DNA of 64,000 nucleotides. It comes from an uncultured Aquiluna sp. GTDB taxonomy: Bacteria; Actinomycetota; Actinomycetes; Actinomycetales; Microbacteriaceae. Of this stretch, positions 41,313-53,012 are shown in pieces (position 1 is the first letter of the stretch; every line of letters begins with the position of its first letter). The notes under the pieces are model-generated. The model worked only from the letters and a program-made list of their open reading frames with translations, was not told where the DNA came from and did no database searches. The position numbers and the translations under genes were made by a program. The DNA lies in assembly GCA_905182225.1 (NCBI GenBank), contig CAJJAJ010000010.1:1-64000 (forward strand), read 5' to 3'.

Positions 41313-42560
41313 CTACTTTCGCTCGGAAGCATCACCGTATGGCTTAGCAATTACTAAAGCAGCCAGGAAGCTAGGCACGAGGACTTCCACAAACACCACC
41401 GCTGCGAACACGAGCGGGTCCGCCCCAACAGTTTCAAACCGACCCGGGCCAAAGCTACCTGATGCTGCCTGGCTCGTCAGGAAGACAGCGATAGCTGCGC
41501 TCGAGGCGGCAACCAGCGAGAGGGATAGCGCCCCGCTTAGTCTGGTGCTGTATTCCCAGCGCAATTGATCCGCATGCCTCGCTACAAAAAACGTAGCGAT
41601 AAGTGCGGCCAAGATGGGGATCAGCACAAAAATAAGTCCGCGCTCAAAGCCTCCGGTTGGTAAAGCTGCAAACACCGGAAGTGCTGGAAGTGGCCCTAGC
41701 TCGGATGCAAAAGGGGAAACGTAAGAGCCGGTGCCGATTGCAAACCCTGCCCCGGAAATCCAAGATGCGCCATAGACAATTAGGTTTGGCAAGATTGCCA
41801 GCTGACCAATGGTCACCATGACTCCACCCAAAATACTCAAGCCCAGTCCTTGGTAAAGTCCGATTACCTGAATCCAGCCGAAACCTAAACCCAAAGCAAT
41901 CAATGCCGAGCTTGCAAAAATCAAGACTGCCACAACTGACAAGCCAACCCTCACACCGGGATTTAGTGCGGTTCGAATTGACCAGTGCAACTTCGCATAG
42001 GCGGATATAAATAGACCTCTAATCCAGATGCGCTCTTTGGCCTCTTGGCCATTGGCGCCCTCGAATAGCTCAAATCTTTCACCGCTCACGGACGATGCGA
42101 TGAGTATTAATCCAAAAAATATTGCTGGGTAATAAAGCGGTTCCCAGGTGCCAGCAATCACCGAATCATCTGCCACCAATAATGAAGCTCCGTAGCTGAT
42201 GCCGCCAAAAGCTAGCGACCCTCCTAGCCATGCCGGCCAAAGCGAGGCAGCGGCCGATAGTCGATGACCGATTCTGATTGCCATTAGAACGATTAGGCCG
42301 GTAAGCCCAAGTGGCAGTGCTGTGAGGAAGAAGGCTCCAAAACCGATGCCTAAAATCTCACCTTCAGCGAAGCCAATTGGGACTCCGCATGCCAGTAAGA
42401 ATGCGTAGACAGCTACCCTGAGCGCCAGAATCCATTCAACTTGTCCATCGCCTTCGATAAACCAAGCAAGTGTTAGCGGAGCAATAATCAGTCCCACCAC
42501 AGTGGCAATGATTATCAAAGCCTGCAGTGCGGCTATTGCGAAGCTGAGCCCCCGGTTCAC
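41313..42560 (-). CDS. Polytopic membrane protein, DUF6350-like
   Basis: Multiple hydrophobic segments; position between sucD and purN. Family name is from gene context, not a search. Confidence 0.65.
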   Translation of the reverse strand: MNRGLSFAIAALQALIIIATVVGLIIAPLTLAWFIEGDGQVEWILALRVAVYAFLLACGVPIGFAEGEILGIGFGAFFLTALPLGLTGLIVLMAIRIGHRLSAAASLWPAWLGGSLAFGGISYGASLLVADDSVIAGTWEPLYYPAIFFGLILIASSVSGERFELFEGANGQEAKERIWIRGLFISAYAKLHWSIRTALNPGVRVGLSVVAVLIFASSALIALGLGFGWIQVIGLYQGLGLSILGGVMVTIGQLAILPNLIVYGASWISGAGFAIGTGSYVSPFASELGPLPALPVFAALPTGGFERGLIFVLIPILAALIATFFVARHADQLRWEYSTRLSGALSLSLVAASSAAIAVFLTSQAASGSFGPGRFETVGADPLVFAAVVFVEVLVPSFLAALVIAKPYGDASERK

Positions 42561-42568
42561 GGTTCGCG

Positions 42569-43456
42569 CTATAGGTTGGCGATAATGTCGCGCATCAAGG
42601 TGGCGGTCTCAGATGGCGTCTTGCCAACCTTCACACCAACGGCTTCGAATGCTTCTTTTTTACCCTGGGCTGTTCCGGCCGACCCAGAAACGATCGCACC
42701 AGCGTGACCCATGGTCTTGCCCTCTGGAGCGGTAAATCCTGCTACGTAGGCAACAACCGGCTTGGTCACGTGCTTGGAGATGTATTCCGCTGCCTTCTCT
42801 TCGCTGTCACCGCCAATTTCACCGATCAAGACAATAGCTTTGGTCTCAGGATCATTCTCAAATGCCTCGAGAGCGTCAATGTGAGTGGTTCCAATAACAG
42901 GATCCCCGCCAATACCGATTCCCGTTGTAAAGCCGATGTCTCTTAGTTCAAACATCATTTGGTAGGTAAGGGTTCCGGACTTAGAAACCAAACCAATCGG
43001 TCCTTTTCCGGTGATGTTCCAAGGAGTGATTCCAGCATTTGATTCACCCGGGCTAATGATTCCCGGACAATTTGGGCCGATAAGCCTGGTTTTCAGGCCC
43101 TTTTCGACATTGTATGCCCAAGCCGAAGCTGAGTCGTGAACCGGGATTCCCTCGGTAATAGCAACTGCAAGTGGAATCTCAGCGTCGATTGCTTCGACGA
43201 TTGCCTGCCTGGCAAAAGCCGGAGGCACAAAAATAACAGAAACGTTTGCACCGGTGGCGCTCATCGCCTCCGCGACAGTTCCGAAAACTGGAAGGGACTT
43301 CCCTTCAACTTCGACAGTTTCGCCCGCCTTGCGAGGATTTACTCCGCCAACGATGTTTGATCCGCCAGCCAGCATTCTCTGAGTGTGCTTCATTCCTTCG
43401 GCACCAGTCATGCCCTGAACGATGATTTTAGAATCTGAGTTTAGAAAGATTGCCAT
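42569..43456 (-). CDS. sucD: Succinyl-CoA synthetase alpha subunit
   Basis: [40 protein letters not shown]. Confidence 0.96.
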   Translation of the reverse strand: MAIFLNSDSKIIVQGMTGAEGMKHTQRMLAGGSNIVGGVNPRKAGETVEVEGKSLPVFGTVAEAMSATGANVSVIFVPPAFARQAIVEAIDAEIPLAVAITEGIPVHDSASAWAYNVEKGLKTRLIGPNCPGIISPGESNAGITPWNITGKGPIGLVSKSGTLTYQMMFELRDIGFTTGIGIGGDPVIGTTHIDALEAFENDPETKAIVLIGEIGGDSEEKAAEYISKHVTKPVVAYVAGFTAPEGKTMGHAGAIVSGSAGTAQGKKEAFEAVGVKVGKTPSETATLMRDIIANL

Positions 43457-43467
43457 TTTTTAGCCCC

Positions 43468-44625
43468 TTAGCCGTTCGCGAGTTCAGCGGCGGTGTTAGC
43501 CCCACCATCCATGGTGTCCGCAAGTGCCACTAGCGGGTGGTTGAATTCCTTCAAAATTGTTCTGCCTTCTTCGACGTTGTTTCCGTCAAGCCTGACAACC
43601 AGTGGCTTAGAAGCCCTGGCGCCAAGAGTGTTTAGTGCTCCAACGATGCCGTTAGCAACCGCGTCGCAGGCCGTGATGCCACCAAAGACGTTCACAAACA
43701 CGCTTTTGACCTGGGGGTCATTCAGAATTACATCTAGACCTGCAGCCATTACTTCTGCCGAAGCTCCTCCGCCGATGTCCAAGAAGTTTGCGGGCTTTAC
43801 TCCGCCATTGGCCTCTCCGGCGTAAGCCACGACGTCTAGCGTGGACATAACAAGCCCGGCACCATTTCCAATGATTCCTACTTCGCCGTCGAGCTTCACG
43901 TAGTTCAGATCCATCGCTTTAGCTTTGGTCTCTAGTGGGTCGAGTGCGTCGCGCTCCATGTCATCGCGCTCGTGACGGAAATCCGCATTTTCATCGAGGG
44001 TGATTTTGCCGTCGAGGGCAAGAATTTGGCCGTCTTCGGTGAGAACCAAAGGGTTTACCTCAACCAAGGTCGCGTCCTCTTTTACGAATACTTCGTAGAG
44101 CTTGAGGATCACATCACTGACTGAGTCAATTAGCTCCTCCGGGAACCTGCCGGCCTTTGCAATTTCCATGGCCATGGCCTTGTCTATGCCGGTGACAGCC
44201 GAGACCGGAATCTTTGCAAGTGCATCTGGGCGCTCAACAGCTAGCTGCTCGATCTCCATGCCGCCTTCAACAGAACAAAGAGACAAGAAGGTTCGGTTTG
44301 AACGGTCTAGAAGGACTGAGAAGTAAAACTCCTGAGCAATCTTGGCCCCCTCTGCGATCATTAGGCGCTTTACAACATGGCCCTTGATGTCAAGTCCAAG
44401 AATTTCTTCGGCTTTTTGGCGGGCCTCGGCTGGGCTATGAGCCACCTTTACACCGCCGGCCTTGCCGCGCCCTCCGGTTTTTACCTGGGCTTTGACAACA
44501 ACTGTGCCGCCAATAGCGGTTGCTGCTGCCTCTGCTTCTTCAGGTGTATCTGCGATTCGACCCTGTAAAACCGGAACTCCGTGTTTTTCAAAAAGGTCGC
44601 GGGCTTGATATTCAAATAGATCCAC
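43468..44625 (-). CDS. sucC: Succinyl-CoA synthetase beta subunit
   Basis: [22 protein letters not shown]-grasp start; [10 protein letters not shown]. Confidence 0.96.
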   Translation of the reverse strand: MDLFEYQARDLFEKHGVPVLQGRIADTPEEAEAAATAIGGTVVVKAQVKTGGRGKAGGVKVAHSPAEARQKAEEILGLDIKGHVVKRLMIAEGAKIAQEFYFSVLLDRSNRTFLSLCSVEGGMEIEQLAVERPDALAKIPVSAVTGIDKAMAMEIAKAGRFPEELIDSVSDVILKLYEVFVKEDATLVEVNPLVLTEDGQILALDGKITLDENADFRHERDDMERDALDPLETKAKAMDLNYVKLDGEVGIIGNGAGLVMSTLDVVAYAGEANGGVKPANFLDIGGGASAEVMAAGLDVILNDPQVKSVFVNVFGGITACDAVANGIVGALNTLGARASKPLVVRLDGNNVEEGRTILKEFNHPLVALADTMDGGANTAAELANG

Positions 44626-44697
44626 TTTGGTCTTTCAGTTCTTTTTAGCCGACGTTTAACCCTCTAAAGTCTAGCGATTGAAAAAACGCTTTCCCGC

Positions 44698-46977
44698 CTA
44701 GAGCTTTGTTATTGGTGCCATTTTCACAAGTAGCCGCTTTGTAACACCTGATTCAAAACGAACCTCGGCGGTTTGCCTTGGGTTTTGACCCGACACACTG
44801 ATCACGGCGCCCTCGCCGAAAGTGTCGTGATTGACTCGGTCGCCTACTGCAAGCTCAAGGTCCTTGTTGTCCCGGACCGCACTTGGTGAGTTGATTGCAC
44901 CCTTCCATTTTGAAGGCTCTCTCGTGAATCCAACGGACCGCTCATAGGCCCTATCGGTTGATCGTTCGGTTCCCTCGGCCTCAACAAGTTCCTGGGGTAT
45001 GTCGGCCAAGAACATCGAGGTGGTGAAACCAGAGGTGTTCCCAAAAATCGTTCGCTGAAGCGCATGAGAGACAAACAGTTGCTCGCGGGCCCTGGTCATA
45101 CCGACATACATCAGTCGTCGTTCCTCCTGCAACCCTCCGGGCTCATCAAAAGACCTGATGTGAGGCAGTGTTCCCTGCTCAAGACCAATCATGAAAACAA
45201 CCTGATACTCAAGCCCCTTGGCGGTGTGAAGCGTCATCAAAGAAATGCTGCCGGATTCATCCTCGATCTCATCCGCGGCCGCCGAAAGCGTAACTTCCGC
45301 AAGGTAGTCGGCAACAGTGCCCTCCGGATACTGCGCTTGCCACTCGAATAGCTGTCCGAGCAAGGCATCTAAGTTTTCAACCCTTGCCTCATCTTGGGGG
45401 TCCCTTGATAGCTCCAGCTCGGAGCGATAGCCGCTCCTGGTTAGGGCTAACTTCAAAACCTCGGCCGGGCCATCAGTAACAGTCATTGCTTCTAATTCGT
45501 TGAGCAGTTCCCCAAAAGCCATCACAGATGCTTGAAGTTTGGGCCCAAGTTGCAAGTCGGAAGCAAATAAGAGTGCTTGTCGAAAGCTCATTTCATTTGT
45601 CCTGGCGAACTGAGCAATTTTTAGCTCAGTCTTCTGACCGATGCCACGAGTCGGGATATTTATGACTCTTCTTACGGCCTCATCATTGCGCCCATTCGAA
45701 ATTGCGGACAAGTAGGCCAACGCGTCTTTGATTTCTCTACGCTCAAAAAACTTCAAGCCCCCGATAACCGCATAGGGGATCTGCTGGCTCTTGAGCTCAG
45801 CCTCTAAAGATGGCGTCAGTGAGTTGGTACGGTACAGGACCGAGATGTCTCGGTAATTGACGCCTTCGTCGTGCAGCTTCTTGACTCTATCTACGACAAA
45901 AGCTGCTTCATTTCGCTCGTCGTAAGCGGTGAACATGGTGATCTTGTCACCAGCGCCCGAATCGGTCCAAAGGTTTTTAGCTGGTCGATAAGGGTTTTGC
46001 GAAATAACTGCGTTCGCAGCCGAAAGTATGTTTTGAGTGGAGCGGTAATTTTGCTCGAGGAGAATAGTCTCTGCTCCCGGGAAATCGCGCTCAAACTCAG
46101 TAATGTTCCTTATCGAAGCTCCGCGGAATGCGTAAATTGACTGGTCCGAGTCTCCAACAACGGTTAGGTCAGCCGGGCCAAGGACCTCTCCGGTTTGCTC
46201 ATCAAAAATTGCATGTTCCTCCGGCAATGGCCTGGTGAACTCTCGAATCAGTGCGTATTGGGCATGGTTGGTGTCCTGGTACTCATCGACCAGCACGTGA
46301 CGGAAACGCTTTTGATACCTAGCGCGAAGTTCCGGAAATGCCTGGAATAGGCCCACAGTCTCAACAATTAGGTCATCAAAATCAAAGGCGTTGTTTCTGC
46401 GCAGTTCGGACGTGTAGGCCTGGAAAACCTCGGCAACCAGTCGCTCTCTGGGGTTCGAGCGATCAGCATTTCGAGCGAAGTCCTCAGCGTCTTTCAATTC
46501 GTTTTTAGCATTGGAGATTATTGCGGCTGCCTGCGAAGGTTTTATGTCCGCATCTTCTGCGCCAGCTTCTCGAAGCAGTCGCTTCAATAGCGCACGAGTG
46601 TCTCCAGTGTCATAGACACTGAAGTTTGAGTCGTGGCCGAGACGTTGGGCCTCGCGTCTAAGGATTTGCAGGCAAGCGGAGTGGAAGGTCTTGAGCCACA
46701 TGCCCTGACCGGCCTGACCGATCAGGCTCTCAACCCGTTCCCTCATTTCGGCCGCAGCTTTATTGGTGAATGTAATAGCAAGAATCTGAGATGGCCAAAT
46801 TTCTTTATTGGCTAGCATGTGTGCCATGCGGTGAGTTAACACCCTGGTCTTACCGGACCCAGCTCCAGCGACAATTAGCAGCGCTCGTCCTCGATAGCGC
46901 ACTGCCTGCTGCTGCTGCGGGTTTAGCCCGGTTAGTAAATCATCCGGGTTCGGTTGCTCAAAAATCTCTAACGACAT
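44698..46977 (-). CDS. pcrA: UvrD/PcrA-type superfamily 1 helicase
   Basis: GAGSGKTRVLTHR, LVDEYQDTNHAQY, TLHTAKGLEYQVVF motifs; C-terminal KOW-like VNHDTFGEGAVI. Confidence 0.95.
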   Translation of the reverse strand: MSLEIFEQPNPDDLLTGLNPQQQQAVRYRGRALLIVAGAGSGKTRVLTHRMAHMLANKEIWPSQILAITFTNKAAAEMRERVESLIGQAGQGMWLKTFHSACLQILRREAQRLGHDSNFSVYDTGDTRALLKRLLREAGAEDADIKPSQAAAIISNAKNELKDAEDFARNADRSNPRERLVAEVFQAYTSELRRNNAFDFDDLIVETVGLFQAFPELRARYQKRFRHVLVDEYQDTNHAQYALIREFTRPLPEEHAIFDEQTGEVLGPADLTVVGDSDQSIYAFRGASIRNITEFERDFPGAETILLEQNYRSTQNILSAANAVISQNPYRPAKNLWTDSGAGDKITMFTAYDERNEAAFVVDRVKKLHDEGVNYRDISVLYRTNSLTPSLEAELKSQQIPYAVIGGLKFFERREIKDALAYLSAISNGRNDEAVRRVINIPTRGIGQKTELKIAQFARTNEMSFRQALLFASDLQLGPKLQASVMAFGELLNELEAMTVTDGPAEVLKLALTRSGYRSELELSRDPQDEARVENLDALLGQLFEWQAQYPEGTVADYLAEVTLSAAADEIEDESGSISLMTLHTAKGLEYQVVFMIGLEQGTLPHIRSFDEPGGLQEERRLMYVGMTRAREQLFVSHALQRTIFGNTSGFTTSMFLADIPQELVEAEGTERSTDRAYERSVGFTREPSKWKGAINSPSAVRDNKDLELAVGDRVNHDTFGEGAVISVSGQNPRQTAEVRFESGVTKRLLVKMAPITKL

Positions 46978-46987
46978 CGCAGGTAGC

Positions 46988-47836
46988 TTAGGTCAGGTCG
47001 GCTACGGTTTTGATCAACAGATCGGGCTGATCGGCAAAAATTCCATCGACTCCCGTCGAAACAAGACGTTCAAACCATTTTTCGACATTTCCCTCGGCTG
47101 TTTCCAGGCGGGCTGTGAAAGCATAGATTTCAAGCCCCATCTTTTTCGCCCGAGCCACAAGATCACCTGTCAGAACCATGGACATCGCAACGGACACAGC
47201 ATCGAAGTTATCAGCGATTTCAACGAGTAAGTCATCCGTTAGTTCTGTTATGCCCTCGGGCAGAGTGTCCCTGGCACTCAGAAACACGTAACTAATTTCT
47301 GGCCCAATCTCAAGTTTGGCTCTTTTTAGAAATTCGAACTCGAAGCTCTCGAGGCTAATTTTCATGCCGCGGCTTGACCAGTCGCTTTGCTCCAGCAGAG
47401 CCTTTACTTCCTGGATCGGGTCTATTCCGAGAGCCTCAAAATGTGCACCGTGCTTTATCTCGATGATCAGGTGCTTGCCATTGAATTGCTGGTGTCCCAA
47501 AAGCTGGCGGAGGGTTGGCACAAAGTATTTTCCGTCTTGGGAAGCCGAATCAACTCTGCCGTCTGGATAGCGTTCCTTGGCTCGTAGCCTTGAGACGTCA
47601 TCCTTTGTGAGTTGGTCGATCTTGGTTGACAGGAAGCTGTGGTCGTTGATGTCGGTAGTGCTGGCTAGATCTAGATCGTGGCGAATGACTGCTTGACCAT
47701 CCTTGGTGAAGACCACATCAAACTCGACGGCATCCGCGCCCTGCTCAAAAGCTAACTCCATCGACTCAATGGTGTTTTCCGGCAGATAACCGCACGCCCC
47801 GCGATGACCAAAAACCAGCACGCTATTCCCACTCAA
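46988..47836 (-). CDS. Glycerophosphodiester phosphodiesterase family
   Basis: [39 protein letters not shown]. Confidence 0.93.
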   Translation of the reverse strand: MSGNSVLVFGHRGACGYLPENTIESMELAFEQGADAVEFDVVFTKDGQAVIRHDLDLASTTDINDHSFLSTKIDQLTKDDVSRLRAKERYPDGRVDSASQDGKYFVPTLRQLLGHQQFNGKHLIIEIKHGAHFEALGIDPIQEVKALLEQSDWSSRGMKISLESFEFEFLKRAKLEIGPEISYVFLSARDTLPEGITELTDDLLVEIADNFDAVSVAMSMVLTGDLVARAKKMGLEIYAFTARLETAEGNVEKWFERLVSTGVDGIFADQPDLLIKTVADLT

Positions 47837-49376
47837 TCGTGCCCGGAGGCTTTGAGGTGATATCCAGCACGACCCGATTCACATCTGGAACTTCATTGGT
47901 GATGCGATTGGAAATTTTTGCCAGCAAGTCATAGGGCAATCTAGACCAGTCGGCCGTCATTGCGTCTTCCGATGAGACAGGCCGAAGCACGATTGGGTGG
48001 CCGTAGCTTCTGCCATCTCCCTGAACCCCTACCGAGCGCACGTCGGCCAAAAGAACAACCGGGCACTGCCAGATTTCAGCATCTTTGCCGGCTTCCGAAA
48101 GTTCTTCTCGAACAATTGCGTCCGCCTTACGAAGTAAATCAAGTCTTTCTTTTGTTACCTCGCCGACAATTCGAATCCCGAGACCGGGACCCGGGAACGG
48201 TTGCCTGGAAACTATCTCGTCCGGAAGCCCTAATTCAGCGCCTATTGCCCGCACCTCATCCTTGAATAACTCCCGAAGTGGCTCAATTAGCTCAAATTGC
48301 AGATCCTCTGGAAGGCCCCCTACGTTGTGGTGGCTCTTAATTCCAGCTGTTGCGCCGCCACCGGATTCAACCACATCCGGATAAAGCGTTCCCTGAACCA
48401 AGAACTTTATTGGTCGATTATCAGCCTTGGCCTCGGCGATGAGCTTCTGCTCCGCCTTTTCAAAGCTACGAATAAACTCGCGTCCGATGATCTTGCGCTT
48501 TTGCTCTGGATCACTGACGCCAGCAAGTGCTGATAAAAAGACATCCTCGGCGCTCTCGGTTACTAACCTGATTCCAGTTGCCGCGACGTAGTCGCGCTCA
48601 ACCTGCTCTTTTTCACCCTCACGCAATAAACCGTGATCGACGAATACTGCCGTTAGCTGGTCTCCAATGGCCTTATGAACCAGTGCGGCGGCGACCGCTG
48701 AGTCAACCCCGCCGGACAACCCGCATATGACCCTGGCATCTCCAACCTGCGCACGAATTTTGGCAACCTGTTCAGCGATCACATTTCCAGAATTCCAAGT
48801 TGGCTCAATCCCGGCTCCAACGTAAAGAAAGTTTTCTAGGACTCGTTGGCCCTGGTCGGAGTGGACCACCTCTGGGTGCCACTGAACGCCGTAAATCTTG
48901 CGCTCTTTGGATTCAAAGGCCGCAACTGGAGTTGTGGCAGTGGAGGCCAAAACATCAAAGCCCTCAGGAGCCTGAACGACCTGATCACCGTGACTCATCC
49001 AGCAAACCTGGGATAGCGGTTGACCACTCAAAAGCGTTCCAGACTTGTTCACCGTGAGGTCCGTGCCGCCGTATTCCTTTTTGCCAGTCTTGTCCACTCG
49101 ACCACCTAAGTGATGGGCAAGAACTTGAAAACCGTAGCAAATACCCAGAATTGGAACGCCAAGCTCCAAAATCTTTGAATCAAGAGCTGGTGACCCGTCC
49201 TCATAGACGCTTGAGGGACCGCCAGAAAGAATAATTGCCGCCGGTTCTTTGGCTGCAATCTCGGCCGCTGTGACGCTGTGGTGAACAATCTCCGAATAAA
49301 CATTGGCTTCGCGAACGCGCCTGGCTATCAGCTGAGCGTACTGAGCTCCAAAGTCAACAACTAGTACCGGCTTCAT
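47823..49376 (-). CDS. guaA: GMP synthase (glutamine-hydrolysing)
   Basis: [28 protein letters not shown]-terminal KPPGTIEWE. Confidence 0.97.
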   Translation of the reverse strand: MKPVLVVDFGAQYAQLIARRVREANVYSEIVHHSVTAAEIAAKEPAAIILSGGPSSVYEDGSPALDSKILELGVPILGICYGFQVLAHHLGGRVDKTGKKEYGGTDLTVNKSGTLLSGQPLSQVCWMSHGDQVVQAPEGFDVLASTATTPVAAFESKERKIYGVQWHPEVVHSDQGQRVLENFLYVGAGIEPTWNSGNVIAEQVAKIRAQVGDARVICGLSGGVDSAVAAALVHKAIGDQLTAVFVDHGLLREGEKEQVERDYVAATGIRLVTESAEDVFLSALAGVSDPEQKRKIIGREFIRSFEKAEQKLIAEAKADNRPIKFLVQGTLYPDVVESGGGATAGIKSHHNVGGLPEDLQFELIEPLRELFKDEVRAIGAELGLPDEIVSRQPFPGPGLGIRIVGEVTKERLDLLRKADAIVREELSEAGKDAEIWQCPVVLLADVRSVGVQGDGRSYGHPIVLRPVSSEDAMTADWSRLPYDLLAKISNRITNEVPDVNRVVLDITSKPPGTIEWE

Positions 49377-49807
49377 TTGCCCTCCAGTTTTGCAAGCTGT
49401 TCATGCGCCATTTTGGCGTAGCGGTTCTCGGTGTAAAAGCTCAAAAACGGTATGACGCCGCCCAGGGCAATCAGCAAGAACCTAGTGAACGACCAGCGCA
49501 TGAGGGTCCAGATTCTGAAGTCCGCAAATAGATAAACCACATAGAGCCAGCCGTGGACAATTAGGATCCAAACCGTCAGATTGAAACCGACATCGGGCAA
49601 GCCTTCGCCGTCAACGCCGTACTGTTCAAAACTAAAAAATCCGTTTGGACCGAGCAGCCAGAGATCAAAACCTAAAAATGGCAGGCGTCGAATGCCCCAG
49701 GTAATCATCAATAAAATCAAGAACCCGCCAGTTACATAAGAAGAAGCCTTATAAAAGCGGAGAACTTTTTTTATTTGAGGAACTTGAGCTGGATTCGGGC
49801 TTGACAT
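49373..49807 (-). CDS. DUF3817-like small membrane protein
   Basis: [17 protein letters not shown]...[22 protein letters not shown]; start trimmed to MSSPNPAQ. Confidence 0.75.
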   Translation of the reverse strand: MSSPNPAQVPQIKKVLRFYKASSYVTGGFLILLMITWGIRRLPFLGFDLWLLGPNGFFSFEQYGVDGEGLPDVGFNLTVWILIVHGWLYVVYLFADFRIWTLMRWSFTRFLLIALGGVIPFLSFYTENRYAKMAHEQLAKLEGK

Positions 49808-49817
49808 GCTCTTGAGT

Positions 49818-51449
49818 TTACTTTGCTGAGATTGCAGCAAGGGCCGCTAAGGCCGCAGATTTTGCTTGATCGGCGTCAAGGCCCGTGAGCGCTGCCTCAA
49901 AAACTTCTTTGGCCTGTTGCTTTGTCACGGAGCTCAGAGCCTGTCTGACTATTCCCACCTGAGAACGAGACGAAGACACTGACTGGAACCCCATGCCGGC
50001 AAGAACTACGCCGAAGGCTGGATCCGAGGCGCTCTCACCGCAAACGCCCGAAGAAACTCCAGCTTCTTGGCAGACAATCGCAATTTGCTCCAGCGATCTC
50101 AATAGCGCCGGTTGCCATGGATTTAACATCGCCCCTAGGGCAGGATTCATGCGGTCGGCCGCAAATAGGTATTGTGATAAATCGTTGGTGCCCACCGAGA
50201 TAAAGTCCAAGACACCAGCTAGTTGTGCAATCTGATAGACGATGCTCGGCGTTTCCACCATGATTCCGACCTTGAACTTTCCGGCTTCCCTGGCAAGCGC
50301 GGCGAACTCAATCGCCTCGGAGTAAGTCGAAACCATCGGGGCCATCACCCAAACTTCGCGGCCCGATTGCTCTCTTGCGATTTCGAGGCTTTCCAGTTGA
50401 TCAACAATAAAGTCTCGGTGATTCTCAATCAGGCGATATCCGCGGACGCCCAGTGCCGGATTTTCTTCGTCACCCATGTCCAAAAACGGAACAGGCTTGT
50501 CGCTACCGGCATCGATGGTGCGGACAACAATTGGCCCGGCTGGAGCCGCCTTCAAAATCTCTGTGTAGCTAGCGGCCTGAGACTGCTTAGTCGGCCGGGT
50601 CTTGGCAGACAAATAAAGTAGCTCAGTTCTAAAGAGCCCCACCCCTTCAGCCGCCGAGGCACTGGCCGCAATCGCGTCTTCCAGCGAACCAATATTTGCG
50701 CGAACCGGAATGATCGGATCCTCGCTTTTTGCGATGAAAGATAGAGCTTCGGTGATGTCACTTTCCTGGCCATCCACCACAACGCGATCCCCCACCGGGT
50801 CAACTAGGACCTGCATCCCGTCAACCAAGTCTTTGGCCTGCTGACATGAAACAACCGCTGGGATCGATTTTGATCTGCAGATGATTGCAGTGTGTGAGGT
50901 CGGGCCGCCCTGGATGGTTACCACCCCGACAACCGCCTCAGTGAATTGCGCGGTATCAGCCGGTGAGAAATCCTCACCCACAATCACGAACCTTCCAGTG
51001 GTAGGAATATCCAGTCCAAGTGAAATGCCCGCGATCGAGGCGGCAACTCTTCTGGCAAGGTCGCGAATATCGTTTAGGCGCTCCTCAAAAGTAGCGTCTC
51101 CTGCAAAAATATCGGCGTATTCTTCAACCGCGTTAATAAAAGCGGTGCCGGCATTCCAGCCATGCGAGATCTGATCCGATGCAGTTTCGAATAGCTCTTC
51201 ATCTTCCAGCAGCATGATCAGGGCCTCGAAAATTTCAGCGGAGGTCTCGCCTGCCTTTTCGGCTAGGCCATTCATCTCCAGTGAAACTGCCGCGATGGCA
51301 GTCTTCAGGCTTTCTGTTTCCAGAGCTTTGTCACCGGAGTGCTTAGCCGCATTTGGCAATGAAGCTACAGGCTTTACTCGAAATACTTCGGCGGCGACGG
51401 AGCCCAGCCCCACGCCCATGCCTGTAAGAATTGTGCCGCTGTCTAGCAA
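49818..51449 (-). CDS. ptsI: PTS Enzyme I
   Basis: GGPTSHTAIICRS phospho-His motif; FRTELLYL; PEP-utilising C-terminal domain. Confidence 0.95.
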   Translation of the reverse strand: MLDSGTILTGMGVGLGSVAAEVFRVKPVASLPNAAKHSGDKALETESLKTAIAAVSLEMNGLAEKAGETSAEIFEALIMLLEDEELFETASDQISHGWNAGTAFINAVEEYADIFAGDATFEERLNDIRDLARRVAASIAGISLGLDIPTTGRFVIVGEDFSPADTAQFTEAVVGVVTIQGGPTSHTAIICRSKSIPAVVSCQQAKDLVDGMQVLVDPVGDRVVVDGQESDITEALSFIAKSEDPIIPVRANIGSLEDAIAASASAAEGVGLFRTELLYLSAKTRPTKQSQAASYTEILKAAPAGPIVVRTIDAGSDKPVPFLDMGDEENPALGVRGYRLIENHRDFIVDQLESLEIAREQSGREVWVMAPMVSTYSEAIEFAALAREAGKFKVGIMVETPSIVYQIAQLAGVLDFISVGTNDLSQYLFAADRMNPALGAMLNPWQPALLRSLEQIAIVCQEAGVSSGVCGESASDPAFGVVLAGMGFQSVSSSRSQVGIVRQALSSVTKQQAKEVFEAALTGLDADQAKSAALAALAAISAK

Positions 51450-51451
51450 AT

Positions 51452-51721
51452 CTAGCCCTTCAAAAAATCTTGAACCTGGGCGATTAGGGCAGTGGCTTCA
51501 GCCTCGTCATCAGAGTCAACTTCTATGGTCAACTCTTCACCCGTCTTAGCCTTTAGGGCCATCATGCGAAGCGGCGAGTTTGCTTTAGCTAACTCCTGAC
51601 CAGCCTTGCCAATTCGAACCTCTAGGCCTGACTCCTTTACTAGCTTCACTATCTGTCCAGCGGGCCTGGCGTGCAGGCCAATCGGATCCAATACGGTAAC
51701 TGAGCCATTTATTGTGGCCAT
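51452..51721 (-). CDS. ptsH: PTS phosphocarrier HPr
   Basis: IGLHARPAGQIVKL phospho-His motif. Confidence 0.94.
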   Translation of the reverse strand: MATINGSVTVLDPIGLHARPAGQIVKLVKESGLEVRIGKAGQELAKANSPLRMMALKAKTGEELTIEVDSDDEAEATALIAQVQDFLKG

Positions 51722-51783
51722 TGTTTTTCCCTTCGAAGTTCTAATAAAAAATACTAACTAACTCCCGGCGTCATACCGGCTGG

Positions 51784-52926
51784 TCATTTGTGACTTAGGG
51801 CCCCTTGATGTTTCGCTATTGCCCGCTCCAGTGAGCCAGCCAATTGATGTTCTGGGCTAATTCCACAAACCTCTTGTGCAAATTCTGAGGGCGTCAATGC
51901 CCCGAGCTTAGAGTTCAACAGAGCTATCTCAGGGTCGTTTTGGCTCATGAAATCCAAAGAAGCCTCAACCACTTCCAGCAGCGCGCTGGGCTCTTCGCCG
52001 AGCTCAGCCAAAAGCGCTGCCGGCCCAATAAGACGTTCAAACCTAGATAGCTTTCTCAAAGGCTGTCTTCCAACTCGCTCCACCTGATCGTCAAGTAAAG
52101 GGTTTGCTAGTCGCAGCAGCGTTCTGTGGACATATTTTGCGTGCTCATTCGAATCAAAGTCGTGCTTGGTGACAAGAGCCATGGAGGTTTCTTCCATTAC
52201 TCGGGCTACAGCATCACGGACAATCAGATCCCTTAGTGATCCGGCGATTGTGTCATGGCCGTTGCGCTGACCCAAGTACGCAATCGTCAAGTGCGCGGTG
52301 TTCACCGTATAGAGCTTTCGCTCAATAAAAGGCTGAAGATCATCGACCATGGTTGCCGCAGGAATCTTTAGATCAGTTCCAGCTAGCCCACTTTTGTCGA
52401 TGACCCATTCGCAAAAGCTTTCGGCAGCAACGTCTGGTTCACTATCTGCTTGCTGCATTGGAACGATCCGGTCGACAGCGGTATTAGCAAAAAAGATGTT
52501 TTTGGGAAGTCTCTCGAGAGTCTCCAATATATTGGACCACAAAATATCCGTGGCATTGATCGCGTTTTCGCAGGCCATTATGACAAGCGGAGAATCACTT
52601 GACCGTGCTTGAATGCCCCGAGCAATTACTGGCGCAATAGCGGGCAGAATATTCGTCCCAACTGATGCGGTAATTACATCGGCTTGGCCGATGGCTGCTA
52701 TCAGAGCGGCTTCGTCCGCGGTTGAGTCCAGAACTTCAAAGTTTTCGTAGTGGGTTTCTTTTTTGGCTTCGCCAAGTTCGAAAAGGCTGTACCCGATGGA
52801 GGATCGCAACTTGGCGATCAGCTCTTTATTCACATCAGCAAAAGTCACAAAGTAGCCGGCATCCTGCAGAACTGCCCCGATGAAGCCTCGCCCGATGTTT
52901 CCGGCTCCGAAGTGGACTGCCCGCAT
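51784..52926 (-). CDS. mtlD: Mannitol-1-phosphate 5-dehydrogenase
   Basis: MRAVHFGAGNIGRGFIG N-terminus. Confidence 0.95.
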   Translation of the reverse strand: MRAVHFGAGNIGRGFIGAVLQDAGYFVTFADVNKELIAKLRSSIGYSLFELGEAKKETHYENFEVLDSTADEAALIAAIGQADVITASVGTNILPAIAPVIARGIQARSSDSPLVIMACENAINATDILWSNILETLERLPKNIFFANTAVDRIVPMQQADSEPDVAAESFCEWVIDKSGLAGTDLKIPAATMVDDLQPFIERKLYTVNTAHLTIAYLGQRNGHDTIAGSLRDLIVRDAVARVMEETSMALVTKHDFDSNEHAKYVHRTLLRLANPLLDDQVERVGRQPLRKLSRFERLIGPAALLAELGEEPSALLEVVEASLDFMSQNDPEIALLNSKLGALTPSEFAQEVCGISPEHQLAGSLERAIAKHQGALSHK

Positions 52927-53012
52927 AGTTTTTTCTCCTGTGACTGTTCTGAGTGCTACTAGATTTTGTCTTGCTCAGTGGCTATTTGATTTTTTCTTAC
53001 TTTGACGTATAG

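Noticed and set aside
51740-51784. Possible terminator between mtlD and ptsH (ccgg repeats plus T-rich stretch on the minus strand)
   Set aside because: The stem is only about 4 bp and distant from the T-run; insufficient support.
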